Below are positions 21,746-32,875 of a stretch of DNA of 64,000 nt, in pieces; position 1 is the first letter of the stretch; every line of letters begins with the position of its first letter. The DNA comes from Albula goreensis (taxonomy: Eukaryota; Chordata; Actinopteri; Albuliformes; Albulidae). Position numbers and translations under genes: made by a program. The notes beneath the pieces are model-generated. The model was not told where the DNA came from. It saw nothing but the letters and a program-made list of their open reading frames with translations, and searched no databases. The stretch is from the NCBI GenBank assembly GCA_022829145.1, contig CM040747.1, positions 39,794,113-39,858,112 on the forward strand, read 5' to 3'.

Positions 21746-23640
21746 AGAACTACAAAGAGGAATTAATAATAAGCCTCATAAGTCCCATAAAATTTGATGT
21801 CCCTTTATCAACTTATAACGTATGAGTTAAGTAATATTTCATCATAAAATGATATAATGTACACAAATAAGCAATGAAAATAAATTTTAAGATTATGTTA
21901 CTTCCTTCTATATTAGTTCAAGAGATTTTTACATTTTATTCATGTGTATTATATTTTTCTAAACAGCTCATATGAACACTTTTATTTTAAAACAGCCTAA
22001 ATAACACATCCAATTTTTCTTTCAAAAATGGCCTCATTTGGCCTAGAAATTAAATCATATACAGTACTGTACCATTATAAAGATGACTGTGCTGGAATGT
22101 GTTTTAACATCACAGATGAGGCCTGTGTAACACGGTCGTTGGTACTCTTATAAAACTCTTGCTTGTTCAGCACTGTAAACAGAATTCACATCATTCTGTT
22201 TCCAGCAACAGTAGTAAGTTCAAGTAGTTTAGAATTTTCAGTATTTCAGCCTCTATGATGTCACAATTGGAATGTTCTTAAAATGCAAACAACGATCAAT
22301 TAATATGTCATTTGGATTTGTCATCGATTGCAACTATATCTTACCAAAATTTACCAGTCGCTTAGAATAGTAGAAGACAATATTGTGTTCCACCACTATT
22401 TTCTTTGAGAGTTACATCCTTCAGACTTGTAAGTAGATACGAAGTTTTTTGATTAGAGATGGTATCATAGATATGTTTTCTGTATTTCATACCCAGTGAT
22501 TATGCACATAAATCAGAGCAGATCAAGATGTTATGAATGAAAATTATAATGTACTGCTTTTATGTACATTTAACTTTAAATATATGGGCATGCTGTTCAA
22601 ATGAGTAGACCATGTTAGATTGACAAACTCTTCATTTCTCCAAGAGTTTTAGCAGTCAGAGTAGAAAGACTCTCAGACACTTCTCACCTTACACTGCTAA
22701 CATTTTACCCTTGAGTCTGATTTATGTAGGTCTAGCTCTGAGTTAGAGCTCTAGTTCTCCCAGTCTGCTTGGCTCCACTTAATGAGCAGCCAGCCTCTGA
22801 CTGTTCACCTCCTCTCCAGGCTCTTGAGTCTGTTGAATTGTCTCCACACAGCAGTTCCTCTGCTTATGCCTCTGCTGGAGGAGATGATGTGGGGACAGAG
22901 GCTGAGAGTCTACCAAGGCTCTGTGCTCACGTGGCTCTGGCCATCACCATGGAATCAAGGATGCCTCTACCTGCCAGCACACATGAGTCTCTCCTCTGTC
23001 TTAGGATGTCCTGATCAGCACCAGCTCCAAATAAATGCATTTGGTTACGCAGTAAGAGAGCGCCCACGCTACAAGCGCTCACTATGAAATCATGCATATG
23101 ATGAATAGTTGCAGATTACCATGAGCAAAGGGTATGTGTTATTCCATATGGTTATCTGTTTAAAGACTGTTTGTGCTGACCTCATCAAATGAGGGCCATT
23201 TGATGCTAAGATTACAGCATTCTGTTGTATGATTCAGACAAACCAATATGTATTTAATAATATTAGTCTGGGCAACATACTGATAAATAACTAGTCAGGA
23301 CAGCAGCGATTTTGTACTGTACTTAGACTTGATGATTTTCCACACCACAAGGGGGAGCCATCCTACTGTGATATATGAGGGGTTATATGGTCTCTATTTG
23401 AGAAGAACCACAGAGACACCATAATAATGATTATGAAACACCTCTGAAACACACATCAGTCAATGGGAGGGCCGATAGTGCCTCACTTTCACACTGTATT
23501 CAACACAAGGGACTGAGGTGGCACCCAAGTGACCTCTTAGTATTGTTGAGGATAATACAGTAACAGCTGTGGTGAGGAAGAATCAGCTCAGGTGTGAAGC
23601 TGTTGATGGAAACAGCACCGCTGTCCAGTCCAGTTCAGCA
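21746..23640. other. V5 3' region: duplicated flank, no gene
   Basis: About 21740-22440 matches 32305-33300 in direct orientation. About 22040-22440 and 23100-23640 match V1's downstream region inverted. A block at about 22450-23100 is absent from the V1 copy. Its open frames (22769-23087, Ser/Pro-rich) have no recognisable domain and I do not call them genes. Confidence 0.65.
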
Positions 23641-23773
23641 CTACAGATAGTTATAACTGAACCACTGAAGCTCAGTGTGCTGGAGCAGAACCCTCAGTGT
23701 CCCGGGTCAGTGCCTCCCCCTCAGCACCTGCAGTAGGTCCCAGCTGCAGCAGCAGTGCAGTCTGACTGAGGGA

Positions 23774-23801
23774 GGTTTTTGTACGGCTCTCTATCACTGT
23801 G
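23774..23801 (-). promoter_or_regulatory. 12-RSS of V5
   Basis: On the plus strand it reads GGTTTTTGT, 12 bases, CACTGTG, the mirror of the other V signals. Confidence 0.95.
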
Positions 23802-24346
23802 TGAACACCCAGCTGCTGATGTAATGTACACTCTGACAGTAGTAATCTCCTGCATCTTCAGCCTGGACTCCACTGATGGTCAGAGTGAAGTCAGTCCCAG
23901 ATCCACTGCCACTGAATCGATCAGGAATCCCTGAGATACGCTGATTTACATACTTTATCAGGAGTTTAGGAGCTTCTCCAGGTTTCTGCTGGTACCAGGC
24001 TAGGAGTTGATTACCACTGCTGGTGGACACAGCGGTGCTGGTTCTACAGCTCAGGGTGACAGTGTCTCCTGTGACAGCAGGAGTCTGAGTCACAGTCACC
24101 TGTCCTGTGGATTCTGAAAGGAGAAATAAAAAAATAAATATTTACATTATCCATTGGCAAATGTTACACAATTGCCCAGACAGTTATTTCAAAAAGTTAG
24201 TAAATGTTTTATACTTCCATTCAATTAATATTGAAGACATCATATCTATTTGAATTTTTTCCACAAATCTCACCCTGAATACAGAAAGCGAGTGCCCAGA
24301 TGAAGATGGTGATAAAAGTCATTGTTGCTGTTGGTTCTGTTGCCAT
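23802..24346 (-). CDS. Ig light-chain V segment 5, kappa-like (exons 24346-24274 and 24113-23802)
   Basis: It points left. The leader is as V1 in protein. Exon 2 begins [19 protein letters not shown], missing four FR1 residues (GKSA) by a 12-nt in-frame deletion between two CTGCT words. CDR1 is [12 protein letters not shown] and CDR2 KYVNQRIS, identical to V3. CDR3 starts QSVHYISSW. Both Cys and the core Trp are kept, and there is no stop. FR1 strand A/B is shortened, so folding may be affected and function is uncertain. It pairs with V4 across the inverted duplication. Confidence 0.9.
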
Positions 24347-24442
24347 GAAGGACAGCTCTCAGTCATCAAGTGTTAAACTCACAGGACTATAAACACTCCC
24401 AGAGCACTGAAGCATGTGCTGCCAATGCAAAGTGTCTTCTCT

Positions 24443-24450
24443 ATGCAAAT
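24443..24450 (-). promoter_or_regulatory. V5 octamer promoter element
   Basis: ATGCAAAT on the plus strand (ATTTGCAT in gene direction), with the second octamer-like site (ATGCAAAG at about 24426) towards the gene. Confidence 0.9.
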
Positions 24451-24469
24451 GGTCTTCCTGGGTACAGCA

Positions 24470-25340
24470 GGCACTTGTAGCCCAGCAGTGCTGTGGACTG
24501 GAGACTGTGGGCTGTGACAGAGAGAGAGTTCAACAGCAGCACCAGGACAGCAGCAGAGGTGTCAGTCACTCTGGTTTGACATAGAGTCACAGTTCACTTC
24601 ACACATTAACATTTACAGAAGTTAAAATCATGACATTGCAGGGTGGTTTATACCCTGCTTCTTAAAAGGGAGAGAACTTTGATTGTTTCCGCACTAGAGG
24701 TGTACAGAGATGTCATTATCTGCATCTGTTCAACCAACAAACTTATATGTCTCTGTCTCTGTATTTGGATAGAAGACTGGAGGTGGGCGTGGTTTATACC
24801 GGAAGTCATGTTAAATTGGGCAAATATATTTTCTAAACTAATATTCATTGGCAATGCAATTTTTGTGCCTTCAAAGCATCAAATTGATTTAATATTGGCA
24901 TATTATTAATTATGAAATGTATTTCCACATCCTCATACTGTACTATTCATCTCTGTCTCTCTCTCTTTTTATTTTTAACTTTATTTTTAAGAAAGATTTT
25001 GTTCTGCATTGGAAATAGAAACTATTCACAGTAAAGATATATAGAAAAATATCCTTCAGTTGAAGGAAATCATCTTAAATTCCAGTGATGATGCGCTGGC
25101 GTTTCATGATGCGTAATCGTTACTGCAGGTCACCGGGGAAATGTGAATGATGACTTTACAACAGTAATTACATAACAGAAATACATGAACATTTTTGCCT
25201 GTTTTATTTTATTCTTTATTTTTTCCCCCTACTGAACTGTTTGGATAGACTGCAAACCATCTGAACCCCACCACCAATGAGAAAATGTTTAAATTACTTC
25301 ATGAAGCTTCATTTACCAAAATCAAACTGCCTGGTCAGTG
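24470..25340. other. V5 upstream region, no gene
   Basis: Inverted copy of 15520-14646. The frames shared by both copies (around 24640-24910) are interrupted differently in each and have no recognised domain. Confidence 0.6.
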
Positions 25341-28300
25341 TCCCCCAGCTAGTTTAGGGGGGGCTCCATCAAGTTACCCAAGGAAGCTCTGAGAGCCTGC
25401 ACACACAGGATAACTGAGGACAGAGATGCAACATCCTCACAGACATTGTGGGTTGCTTCCTGAAAAGGCTGCAGTATCTTGACTGAGCATTGGTGTGAGA
25501 ATGAGCCCCCTAAATCCATCTGTGTCCCCATGGCAACGATTGCCCTTTTCTGCTCTAGCAGCCGCTGGAGTGTGTGGAATGTAGAATTCCACCTGGTGGA
25601 CACGTCATGCACCAGGGCGTTCACAGGGAGGCCAATCTCCTCCTGGATTTCGTAGAGTTTCACAGCGGCCTTGTTTGAGCGACACGCAAACTCTGTGATT
25701 TTCCTGCCGGTGGTGATGGCACAGCTCACTGCTTGGTGCTGTTTCAGAGCATTTGAAACGACCAAGCACAGAGAATGAGCCATGCACCTGATGTGCACAA
25801 AGCCGCCATCAGCGATGGCCTTCACCATGTTTGAGGAATTGTCCGTTACAAAAAAAACTGTACAAAAAACTGACCATTGACCTCATTTTGCCGTGCTGCA
25901 ATGAGGTTCTGGAGCTGATCGAGTATATTCACTGCAGTGTAATCCACACTGATCATGGCCATGTTGAGTAGGGCAGTGACCCTGTCTGTGTGTCACTGCC
26001 CCAGATCCAGTGATCTCACGTCCTACCCAATGCCCTGTGAGTGACATGTAGGCATTAGTGGAAAACTTGCTCGTACAAATGTCAGTGGTACAGAGTTTTT
26101 GAACTGAACGCAGCCATTATGGGTGAGACTGGTTGTGGCTGTGTATGACTGCTGAGGGGAACTGAACGGAGGCTGGTTATGGCTGTGTATTAGCCCTTGC
26201 TGGGGGAAGAAGGAGGCTGGTTGTGGCTGTGTATTAGCCCTTGCTGGGAACTGAACGGAGGCTGGTTATGGCTGTGTAAGCCCTTGCTGGGGAACTGAAC
26301 GGAGGCTGGTTGTGGCTGTGTATTAGCCCTTGCTGGGGAACTGAACGGAGGCTGGTTGTGGCTGTGTATTAGCCCTTGCTGGGGAACTGAACGGAGGCTG
26401 GTTGTGGCTGTGTATTAGCCCTTGCTGAGGGGAACTGAACGGAGGCTGGTTGTGGCTGTGTATTTGCTGGGAACAGAACGGAGGCTGGTTATGGCTGTGT
26501 ATTAGCCCTTGCTGGGAACTGAACGGAGGCTGGTTGTGGCTGTGTATTAGCCCTTGCTGGGGAACTGAATGGAGGCTGGTTGTGGCTGTGTATTAGCCCT
26601 TGCTGGGGGCCCTTGCTGTATTAGCCCTTGCTGGGGGAACTGAACGGAGGCTGGTTGAGGCTGGTATTTGTGGGGGGCTGAGTATTAGCCCTTGCTGGGG
26701 GAACTGAATGGAGGCTGGTTGTGGCTGTGTATTAGCCCTTGCTGGGGGAACTGAATGGAGGCTGGTTGTGGCTGTGTATTAGCCCTTGCTGGGGGAACTG
26801 AATGGAGGCTGGCTGTGGCTGGATTAGCCCTTGCTGGGGTAACTGAATGGAGGCTGGTTGGCTGGGTATTAGCCCTTGCTGGGGAACTGAACGGAGGCTG
26901 GTTGTGGCTGTGTATTAGCCCTTGCTGGGGAACTGAACGGAGGCTGGTTGTGGCTGTATGAGTCCTTGCTGGGGGAACAGAACCCTTGCTGTGTATTAGT
27001 CCTTGCTGGGGGAACTGAACGGAGGCTGGTTGTGGCTGTGTATTAGCCCTGGCTGGGGGAACTGAACGGAGGCTGGTTGTGGCTGTGTATTAGCCCTTGC
27101 TGGGGAACTGAGGCTGGTTGTGGCTGGAGCCCTTGCTGGGGAACTGGTTGTGGCTGTGTATTAGCCCTTGCTGGGGAACTGAACGGAGGCTGGTTGTGGC
27201 TGTGTATTAGCCCTTGCTGGGGAACTGAACAGAGGCTGGTTGTGGCTGTGTATTAGCCCTTGCTGAGGGGAACTGAACGGAGGCTGGTTGTGGCTGTGTA
27301 TTAGCCCTTGCTTGGCTGTGTATGAGCCCTTGCTGGGGAACTGAACGGAGGCTGGTTGTGGCTGTGTATTAGCCCTTGCTGGGGGAACTGAACAGAGGCT
27401 GGTTGTGGCTGTGTATTAGCCCTTGCTGAGGGGAACTGAACGGAGGCTGGTTGTGGCTGTGTATTAGCCCTTGCTGGGGGAACTGAATGGAGGCTGGTTG
27501 TGGCTGTGTATTAGCCCTTGCTGGGGAACTGAACGGAGGCTGGTTGTGGCTGTGTATTAGCCCTTGCTGGAAACTGAAGGCGGATTAGCCCTTGCTGGGG
27601 AACCGGAGGCTGGTTGTGGCTGTGTATTAGCCCTGGGGGAACTAAACGGAGGCTGGTTGTGGCTGTGTATTAGCCTTGCTGGGGAACTGAATGAGGCTGG
27701 TTGTGGCTGTGTATTAGCCCTTGCTGGGGAACTGAACGGAGGCTGGTTGTGGCTGTGTATTAGCCCTTGTTGGGGAACTAAACGGAGGCTGGTTGTGGCT
27801 GTGTATTAGCCCTTGCTGGGGAACTGAATGGAGGCTGGTTGTGGCTGTGTATTGCCCTTGCTGGGGAACTGAATGGAGGCTGGTTGTGGTGTATTGGGGG
27901 AACTGAATGGAGGCTGGTGGTGGCTGTGTATTAGCCCTTGCTGGGGGAACTGAACGGAGGCTGGTTGTGGCTGTGTATTAGCCCTTGCTGGGGAACTGAA
28001 CGGAGGCTGGTTGTGGCTGTGTATTAGCCCTTGCTGAGGGGAACTGAACGGAGGCTGGTTGTGGCTGTGTATTAGCCCTGCTGGGGAACTGAACGGAGGC
28101 TGGTGTGGCTGTGTATTAGCCCTTGCTGGGGGAGCCTGGGCAGACACGGTCACAACAGAATGTTTGAAATGTTTATGGTCTTGCATTACAGATGTTGATA
28201 GGTGTTTCACATCCCTGCCTCTGCTTATTGTGACCTTGCACAATTTGCATTTGACTTTAGTTGTATCAGATGGACTGATTGTAAAGTGCTCCCAGATAGC

Positions 28301-28345
28301 ACTGGTTGTTTTGCAATTTTTTTGTGCTGCAGAGTCCATTACTAG
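25340..28345 (-). mobile_element. hAT (ZBED-type) transposase relic split by a minisatellite, right arm
   Basis: Reverse-oriented counterpart of 11493-14645. The BED finger is at about 28339-28130 (MDSAAQKNCKTTSAIWEHFT then KVKCKLCKVTISRGRDVKH), here in frame with its ATG. The RNase-H-like core is at 25828-25349 (MVKAIADGGFVHIRCMAHSL, VSTRWNSTFHTLQRLL), longer and less broken than the left copy. The minisatellite lies between them. There is no C-terminal dimerisation domain. Confidence 0.8.
26125..28130 (-). repeat. 47/48-bp minisatellite, right-arm copy, with many truncated units
   Basis: Same unit as 11735-13860, in reverse. Unlike the regular left copy, it has numerous shortened or fused units, for example near 26610-26690, 26950-27000, 27110-27150, 27570-27680 and 27880-27900. 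Missing bases often sit in G runs, which may be real decay or assembly error. Confidence 0.9.
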
Positions 28346-28925
28346 CTTCAGAAATCACTTGTTGCTGTCACTTGAACTTGTTGCTGTCTGTTTAAATAAC
28401 CATGACATACTTGGTAGGGTGTTAGTGGACGCTAAGTCAACATTCCATGAAACCTATGGCTGATACATATGGCATGTTACATCTTAAACGGATTAATATT
28501 GACTGAAATACAAGGTAAAACATTTTTTTTTTTTCAATATTTCGACAGGCTTTTTTCTTGCTAGCTCCCACACATTACGTCTCCTCCTCCTCGATGCGAG
28601 AGTTTCCCTTACATTGAAGTGTTTCATATCAATACATTATCACTCAGAGTAGAGTCAATCATTTTCTTGAGCTCAGAGGTGAATTGTGTGTTGTATTGCT
28701 GTTGTATTTGATATAATATTCATATTGACTCTGGTCTGAGAGGTTGTGATGTGAGATGGCTGCACTTTATAACACACATGGTTTGTGCACTCTCCACTGT
28801 TTATTTCCAAATGTCAGAACTTCTGCTGTTCCCAGAACAGCAGGGCCAAAAAGACAGCTGCTCTCTGAGGAACAGATTATTCTGGAGTATATTACATTTA
28901 TAAATATAATAGATTTTGCTTATCT

Positions 28926-29118
28926 ATCCTTGATATTACATTATAGTCATTTAGCTGATGCTTTTATCCAAAGCAACTTGCAGTTGTTTGGGATGTCCAG
29001 GGGCCAGTCCCCCCTGGGAGAAATGTGGGGTTAGGGGCCTGACAGTGATGGTGGTTAAAGTGCTGGACCTCAGGGGTCTTGATCATTTATCTTAGCCACT
29101 ATGCTACAGGCTACCCCT
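28926..29118 (-). mobile_element. tRNA-headed fish SINE (right arm)
   Basis: Inverted counterpart of 10725-10916, with the same tail (GCTTTTATCCAAAGCAACTT on the plus strand) and the same head next to the tRNA. Confidence 0.65.
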
Positions 29119-29131
29119 GTAAGCTGATGCT

Positions 29132-29204
29132 TGGAGGATGCAGGCATCGATCCCGCTACCTCTCGCATGCTAAGCGAGCGCTCTACCATTTGAGCTAATC
29201 CCCC
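29132..29204 (-). tRNA. tRNA-Ala (AGC)
   Basis: A complete 73-nt tRNA: acceptor GGGGGAT/ATCCTCC plus A73, D arm, anticodon AGC in a perfect 5-bp stem, and T stem GCGGG/CCTGC with one G-U pair. The B box keeps GGATCGATGCC. Of the two copies this is the more intact and is probably the functional one. CCA is not encoded, as expected in a eukaryote. Confidence 0.9.
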
Positions 29205-29271
29205 GATTGATGTTCCCATAAATGTGCCAGTGAGAATTAAAATATGCTTCGGTATTTTCTTAGGGCTCGAT

Positions 29272-29714
29272 TGTCAGTACGCTGGCCTCTTAACCGAGGT
29301 TTGTGTTTGTTTTTCCCTGTCCGTGTCTGCCACATGCTTTTGTTTTCAGTTTCCCTGTGTGTCAGCCCTGCCCCCTGCTCTCATCACCTGACAAGATTCA
29401 CCTGCCTGCCTGCTCACCTGTTCCCCATTTCTCCTCATTATTCTGCCTACTTACACCCTGCCTCTTCCTGTGTTCTTTGCCAGTTTGCACCAGTGCTTTC
29501 CCTGTCTTGTTCCTGCCTGTTTTTAATTCTCTGCCTGTTTGTTGACTTTACCTTGTTGCCTGTTGTTTTGGATTGTTTCCCTCTGGCTTCTGGCTTTGTC
29601 CCTGCCTGCTCTCGACTATGATTCTGGTTTTGTGATTTGTACTTAAGAAGTAATCAGCCTTTTTGAACCTGTCCTGGTTTCATCTGCAATAGAGTCCTAG
29701 CCTGGTTTGTGACA
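29272..29714 (+). mobile_element. Solo-LTR-like element, right arm
   Basis: Counterpart of 10127-10579 in the opposite orientation: it opens TGTCAGTACG and ends GTTTGTGACA. Flanks are TCGAT and CTGAT, diverged forms of the same target pentamer. It has the same age as, or is older than, the inverted duplication. Confidence 0.55.
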
Positions 29715-29974
29715 CTGATATTGAAAAAAGAAACATACATACAAGCTAACCCGATATTGCCCAATGAGTAAGTTATTATATCAATAAGCAAAGCTGTGAG
29801 TCTAATATAAAATAAACTCAGTGCTATATAACCATAACCTGACACAAGGCAGAACACAATTATCCCACAATAACATACTGCTGAAGTGATAAGAGGATTA
29901 TAAAGTTAGCACAGTAATTGCATACTGCTGAAGTGATCAGAGGATTATAAGGTTAACACACTCATGGTAAAGTT

Positions 29975-30165
29975 ATATTTTATTACATTTTTCATACATA
30001 GGGCAACTCAAGAGGGTGCTTTGTCACTTTTTCTCACTGAAAGGGCACTTTAGAGGACATTTTATCACATTTTCTCATTCATTGGGCAGCTCTAGAGGGA
30101 ACTTCATCATGTTTTCTCATGCATAGGGGCACCCAGAGGGCACTTCTGTGGCATTTTTTAAGCAA
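29975..30165. repeat. ~43-bp degenerate tandem repeat (right arm)
   Basis: Inverted counterpart of 9690-9895. Confidence 0.7.
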
Positions 30166-30432
30166 AAGGGCACCAGAGAGTGCAACTGCCCCCTGTGTTG
30201 AATTGGAAATAACTATCATTCCCTCTCAAGGCTCAAATATCCTAAACTAAAATTCAGTCTCAGTGTATTTGTGTATTAGATGTGAATTAGATGAATGAGA
30301 GTTTATTGAACCACTGAAGCTCAGTGTGTTGGAGCAGAACCCCTCAGTGTCCCGGGTCAGTGCCTCCCCCCTCAGCACCTGCAGTAGGTCCCAGCTGCAG
30401 CAGTGCAGTCTCTGTGCAGTCTGACTGAGGGA

Positions 30433-30460
30433 GGTTTTTGTACGGCTCTCTATCACTGTG
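30433..30460 (-). promoter_or_regulatory. 12-RSS of V6
   Basis: On the plus strand it reads GGTTTTTGT, 12 bases, CACTGTG. Confidence 0.95.
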
Positions 30461-31009
30461 TGAACACAGCACTACTGCTGATCTCATGTATACTCTGACA
30501 GTAGTAATCTCCTGCATCTTCAGCCTGGACTCCACTGATGGTCAGAGTGAAGTCAGTCCAAGATCCACTGCCACTAAATCTAGCTGGAATCCCTGAATGG
30601 CGCTGATTTGTGTGGTAAATCAGGAGTTTAGGAGCTTCTCCAGGTTTCTGCTGATACCAGGCTAGGTGGTGATAACTACTCCAGACATGAACTGCAGGGT
30701 TCGTTTTACAGTTCAGGATGACAGCGTCTCCTATGAGAGCAGATTTACCAGCAGGAGTCTGAGTCACAGTCACCTGTCCTGTGCATACTGAACAGAAGAA
30801 AAAAACAGCACACATTCATAACCGTACTTGAATAAGTATACTTTTAAGCATGTAATAAAAATAGTAAAATAATACATTTTGAACAAACATATGGTATATT
30901 CACATAATGCATATTTGATTTTTTCAAAAATCTCACCCTGAATGCAGAAAGCGAGTGCCCAGATGAAGATGGCGATAAAAGTCATTGTTGCTGTGGGTTC
31001 TGTTGCCAT
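30461..31009 (-). CDS. Ig light-chain V segment 6, kappa-like (exons 31009-30937 and 30787-30461)
   Basis: It points left. The leader has one change (TFIAIF). Exon 2 starts [12 protein letters not shown] after a TTCAG acceptor. FR1 has [18 protein letters not shown], and CDR1 includes VWSSYHH, related to V1 (VWSGHH). CDR2 is HTNQRHS. FR3 differs from all others: [15 protein letters not shown], with Trp in place of the usual Gly. Both Cys and the core Trp are kept, with no stop. The leader intron matches V1, the upstream flank V2 and the downstream flank V3, so the unit is a mosaic. Confidence 0.92.
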
Positions 31010-31105
31010 GAAGGACAGCTCTCAGTCATCAAGTGTTAAACTCACAGGACTATAAACACTCCCAGAGCACTGAAGCATGTGCTGCCAATGCAAAGTGTCT
31101 TCTCT

Positions 31106-31113
31106 ATGCAAAT
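31106..31113 (-). promoter_or_regulatory. V6 octamer promoter element
   Basis: ATGCAAAT on the plus strand, with a second octamer-like ATGCAAAG at about 31088. Unlike V2, whose upstream flank it otherwise shares, V6 keeps this second site. Confidence 0.9.
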
Positions 31114-31149
31114 GGTCTTCCTGGGTACAGCAGGCACTTGTAGCCCAGC

Positions 31150-32502
31150 AGTGCTGTGGAGGCAGACTAGGGCTTATGGGCTGTGACACAGACAGAGCAG
31201 TTTAACACTGGTGTAACAGTGTCTGGACAGTAGGATACAAATTAAACCAACATTCACATTTTGCCATCATATTCTTTTTCTCACATGTACCCCAGTTAAA
31301 TGGCACACACCCCTCCTCTGACTCATCTCTATAGAAACAGACTGAGTAGGTGAAATTGCACTACAAGTGTTTACACATAGAAACATTGGTTTTTGTCTCA
31401 TGTTCATTGTATGGGTTCAGTTAATTATTCTTCCCCTATCGTTGCTGTATTGGTGATTATATCACACTGTATTTAAGAACCAGTCAGGTCTGGCTTCTGC
31501 AGCCATTGCTGTTTCTGCCCTGCAGTGAATGAGGCTTTTGCTGCTTTCCTACATAAACATGCTAAATTAACTGGATGTGATCTGAACATTATCCTGATTG
31601 GTAATAACTCAGTTTCATTTAAACTGGGTAATTCTGAGAGGGGAACAATCGAGCTCTGATCTGATGTGTTCCTGCTCAGGAGTGCCTCTCAGTGTAGGGT
31701 GAGAGCAACACAGTAATATAAAGAGTAAAAGAGAGTGTTTCCATTACTTCAAAGCACTTCAGTATTATAACACTTTTAAAAGCAAAAATGAGTAATGTGT
31801 AATATATGAGAGTTTTGAATAACACTGCAAACTCCATCTATTTATGATATTAAATGAAGGGCAGCAATTTTTTTCTGTCTTTTTTAGGTTTCTTTTCTAG
31901 CTTTGATTCTGTTACTACAGTGTTATTACATCAGCTGCAATAGTGGTGCTCTGTCTCCCTCATGTGGTCACTGTATGTAAAGGCAGCTTGTGTGACAGTT
32001 TGAATGGAACTGCTGTAGACTGAGGGGCTTCACAAACAAATATACTACATATACTTTCAGTGGTTGTTTGTGAAACTTGGGGAGGACTGCTGAGAGAGGG
32101 AGCGTGAAGCAGCAGAGCATCAAAGACAAACAAGGTTCACGAAGCAGCAATATTTGGAAAAAAAAAGTATATTCATTTGTTTCATGGGTTTTTTAAGTAC
32201 ATCGGATTGTTGACCAAGAATTATTAGCCTATAAGTTTGATTCAAGAATAGGGTCATTCATGCATTTTTGCATCAGTATTACAGTTTCAAATGTATATCA
32301 TTATCATCTATGAGAACTACAGAGAAATTAATAATAAGTCCCATGAAATGTGATGTCAGTTACCAACATTTGTCAGTTTTGTAAAAGTTCAAATTATAAG
32401 ATATGAGTTAATATTTAATTATAAAATGATGTAATGTATGCAAATAAGTAAATGAAAATAAATGTTTAACATTATGTTACTCCCTTCTATATTTCAGTTG
32501 AA
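31150..32502. other. V6 upstream region, no gene
   Basis: 31150-31740 is the inverted counterpart of 5160-4690 in front of V2. 31740-32300 shows only a short block near 31940-31990 related to the V2 and V4 3' flanks. From 32305 it matches 21740 onwards in direct orientation. Confidence 0.6.
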
Positions 32503-32875
32503 TTAATTTTCAGACAAAACTGAATGCACTTATAAGGAGTTTATTGTGATGTGGCAAATTGTGTAACGGTACAGACATTTGATCTTGGGATTGGTGTCCA
32601 AGGGGGCAGCATGATACCTCACAATTTTGGGTGAGGTGCCCCCCACTGGACCACTCGAAGAGAAAGAGAAATACAGAAGAAAGGAAGTAGACATGAAGGT
32701 GGAGATAGGGAGTGCGAGGGATGCTGGAAGCAGAGAGCGTGATAGTAGAGACGGTACGTGGCAATTTAATACCTGCAGAGAAAACTGGACTGGACAAATA
32801 GAGGCATTTGAATGAGGGGTTGTCCGAAAATACTTCACCCAAGCTTTTGTTTTAAGAAATTCCATTAACAACTAA
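32503..32875. repeat. Interspersed repeat inserted in duplicated flank, copy 1
   Basis: This block interrupts the 21746/32305 homology, so it is an insertion. About 32503-32600 matches 50868-50975 (GGAGTTTATTGTGATGTG, CAGACATTTGATCTTGGG, CCAAGGGGGCAG). The family is unknown. A frame on the minus strand has no recognised domain. Confidence 0.6.

Noticed and set aside
21073-21766. Frames of 200 or more residues across N runs (also 58396-59130)
   Set aside because: They are artefacts of reading through unknown bases.
22769-23087. Two overlapping frames of 81 and 101 residues
   Set aside because: Low-complexity Ser/Leu composition, no domain, and located in an insertion absent from the V1 copy of the flank.
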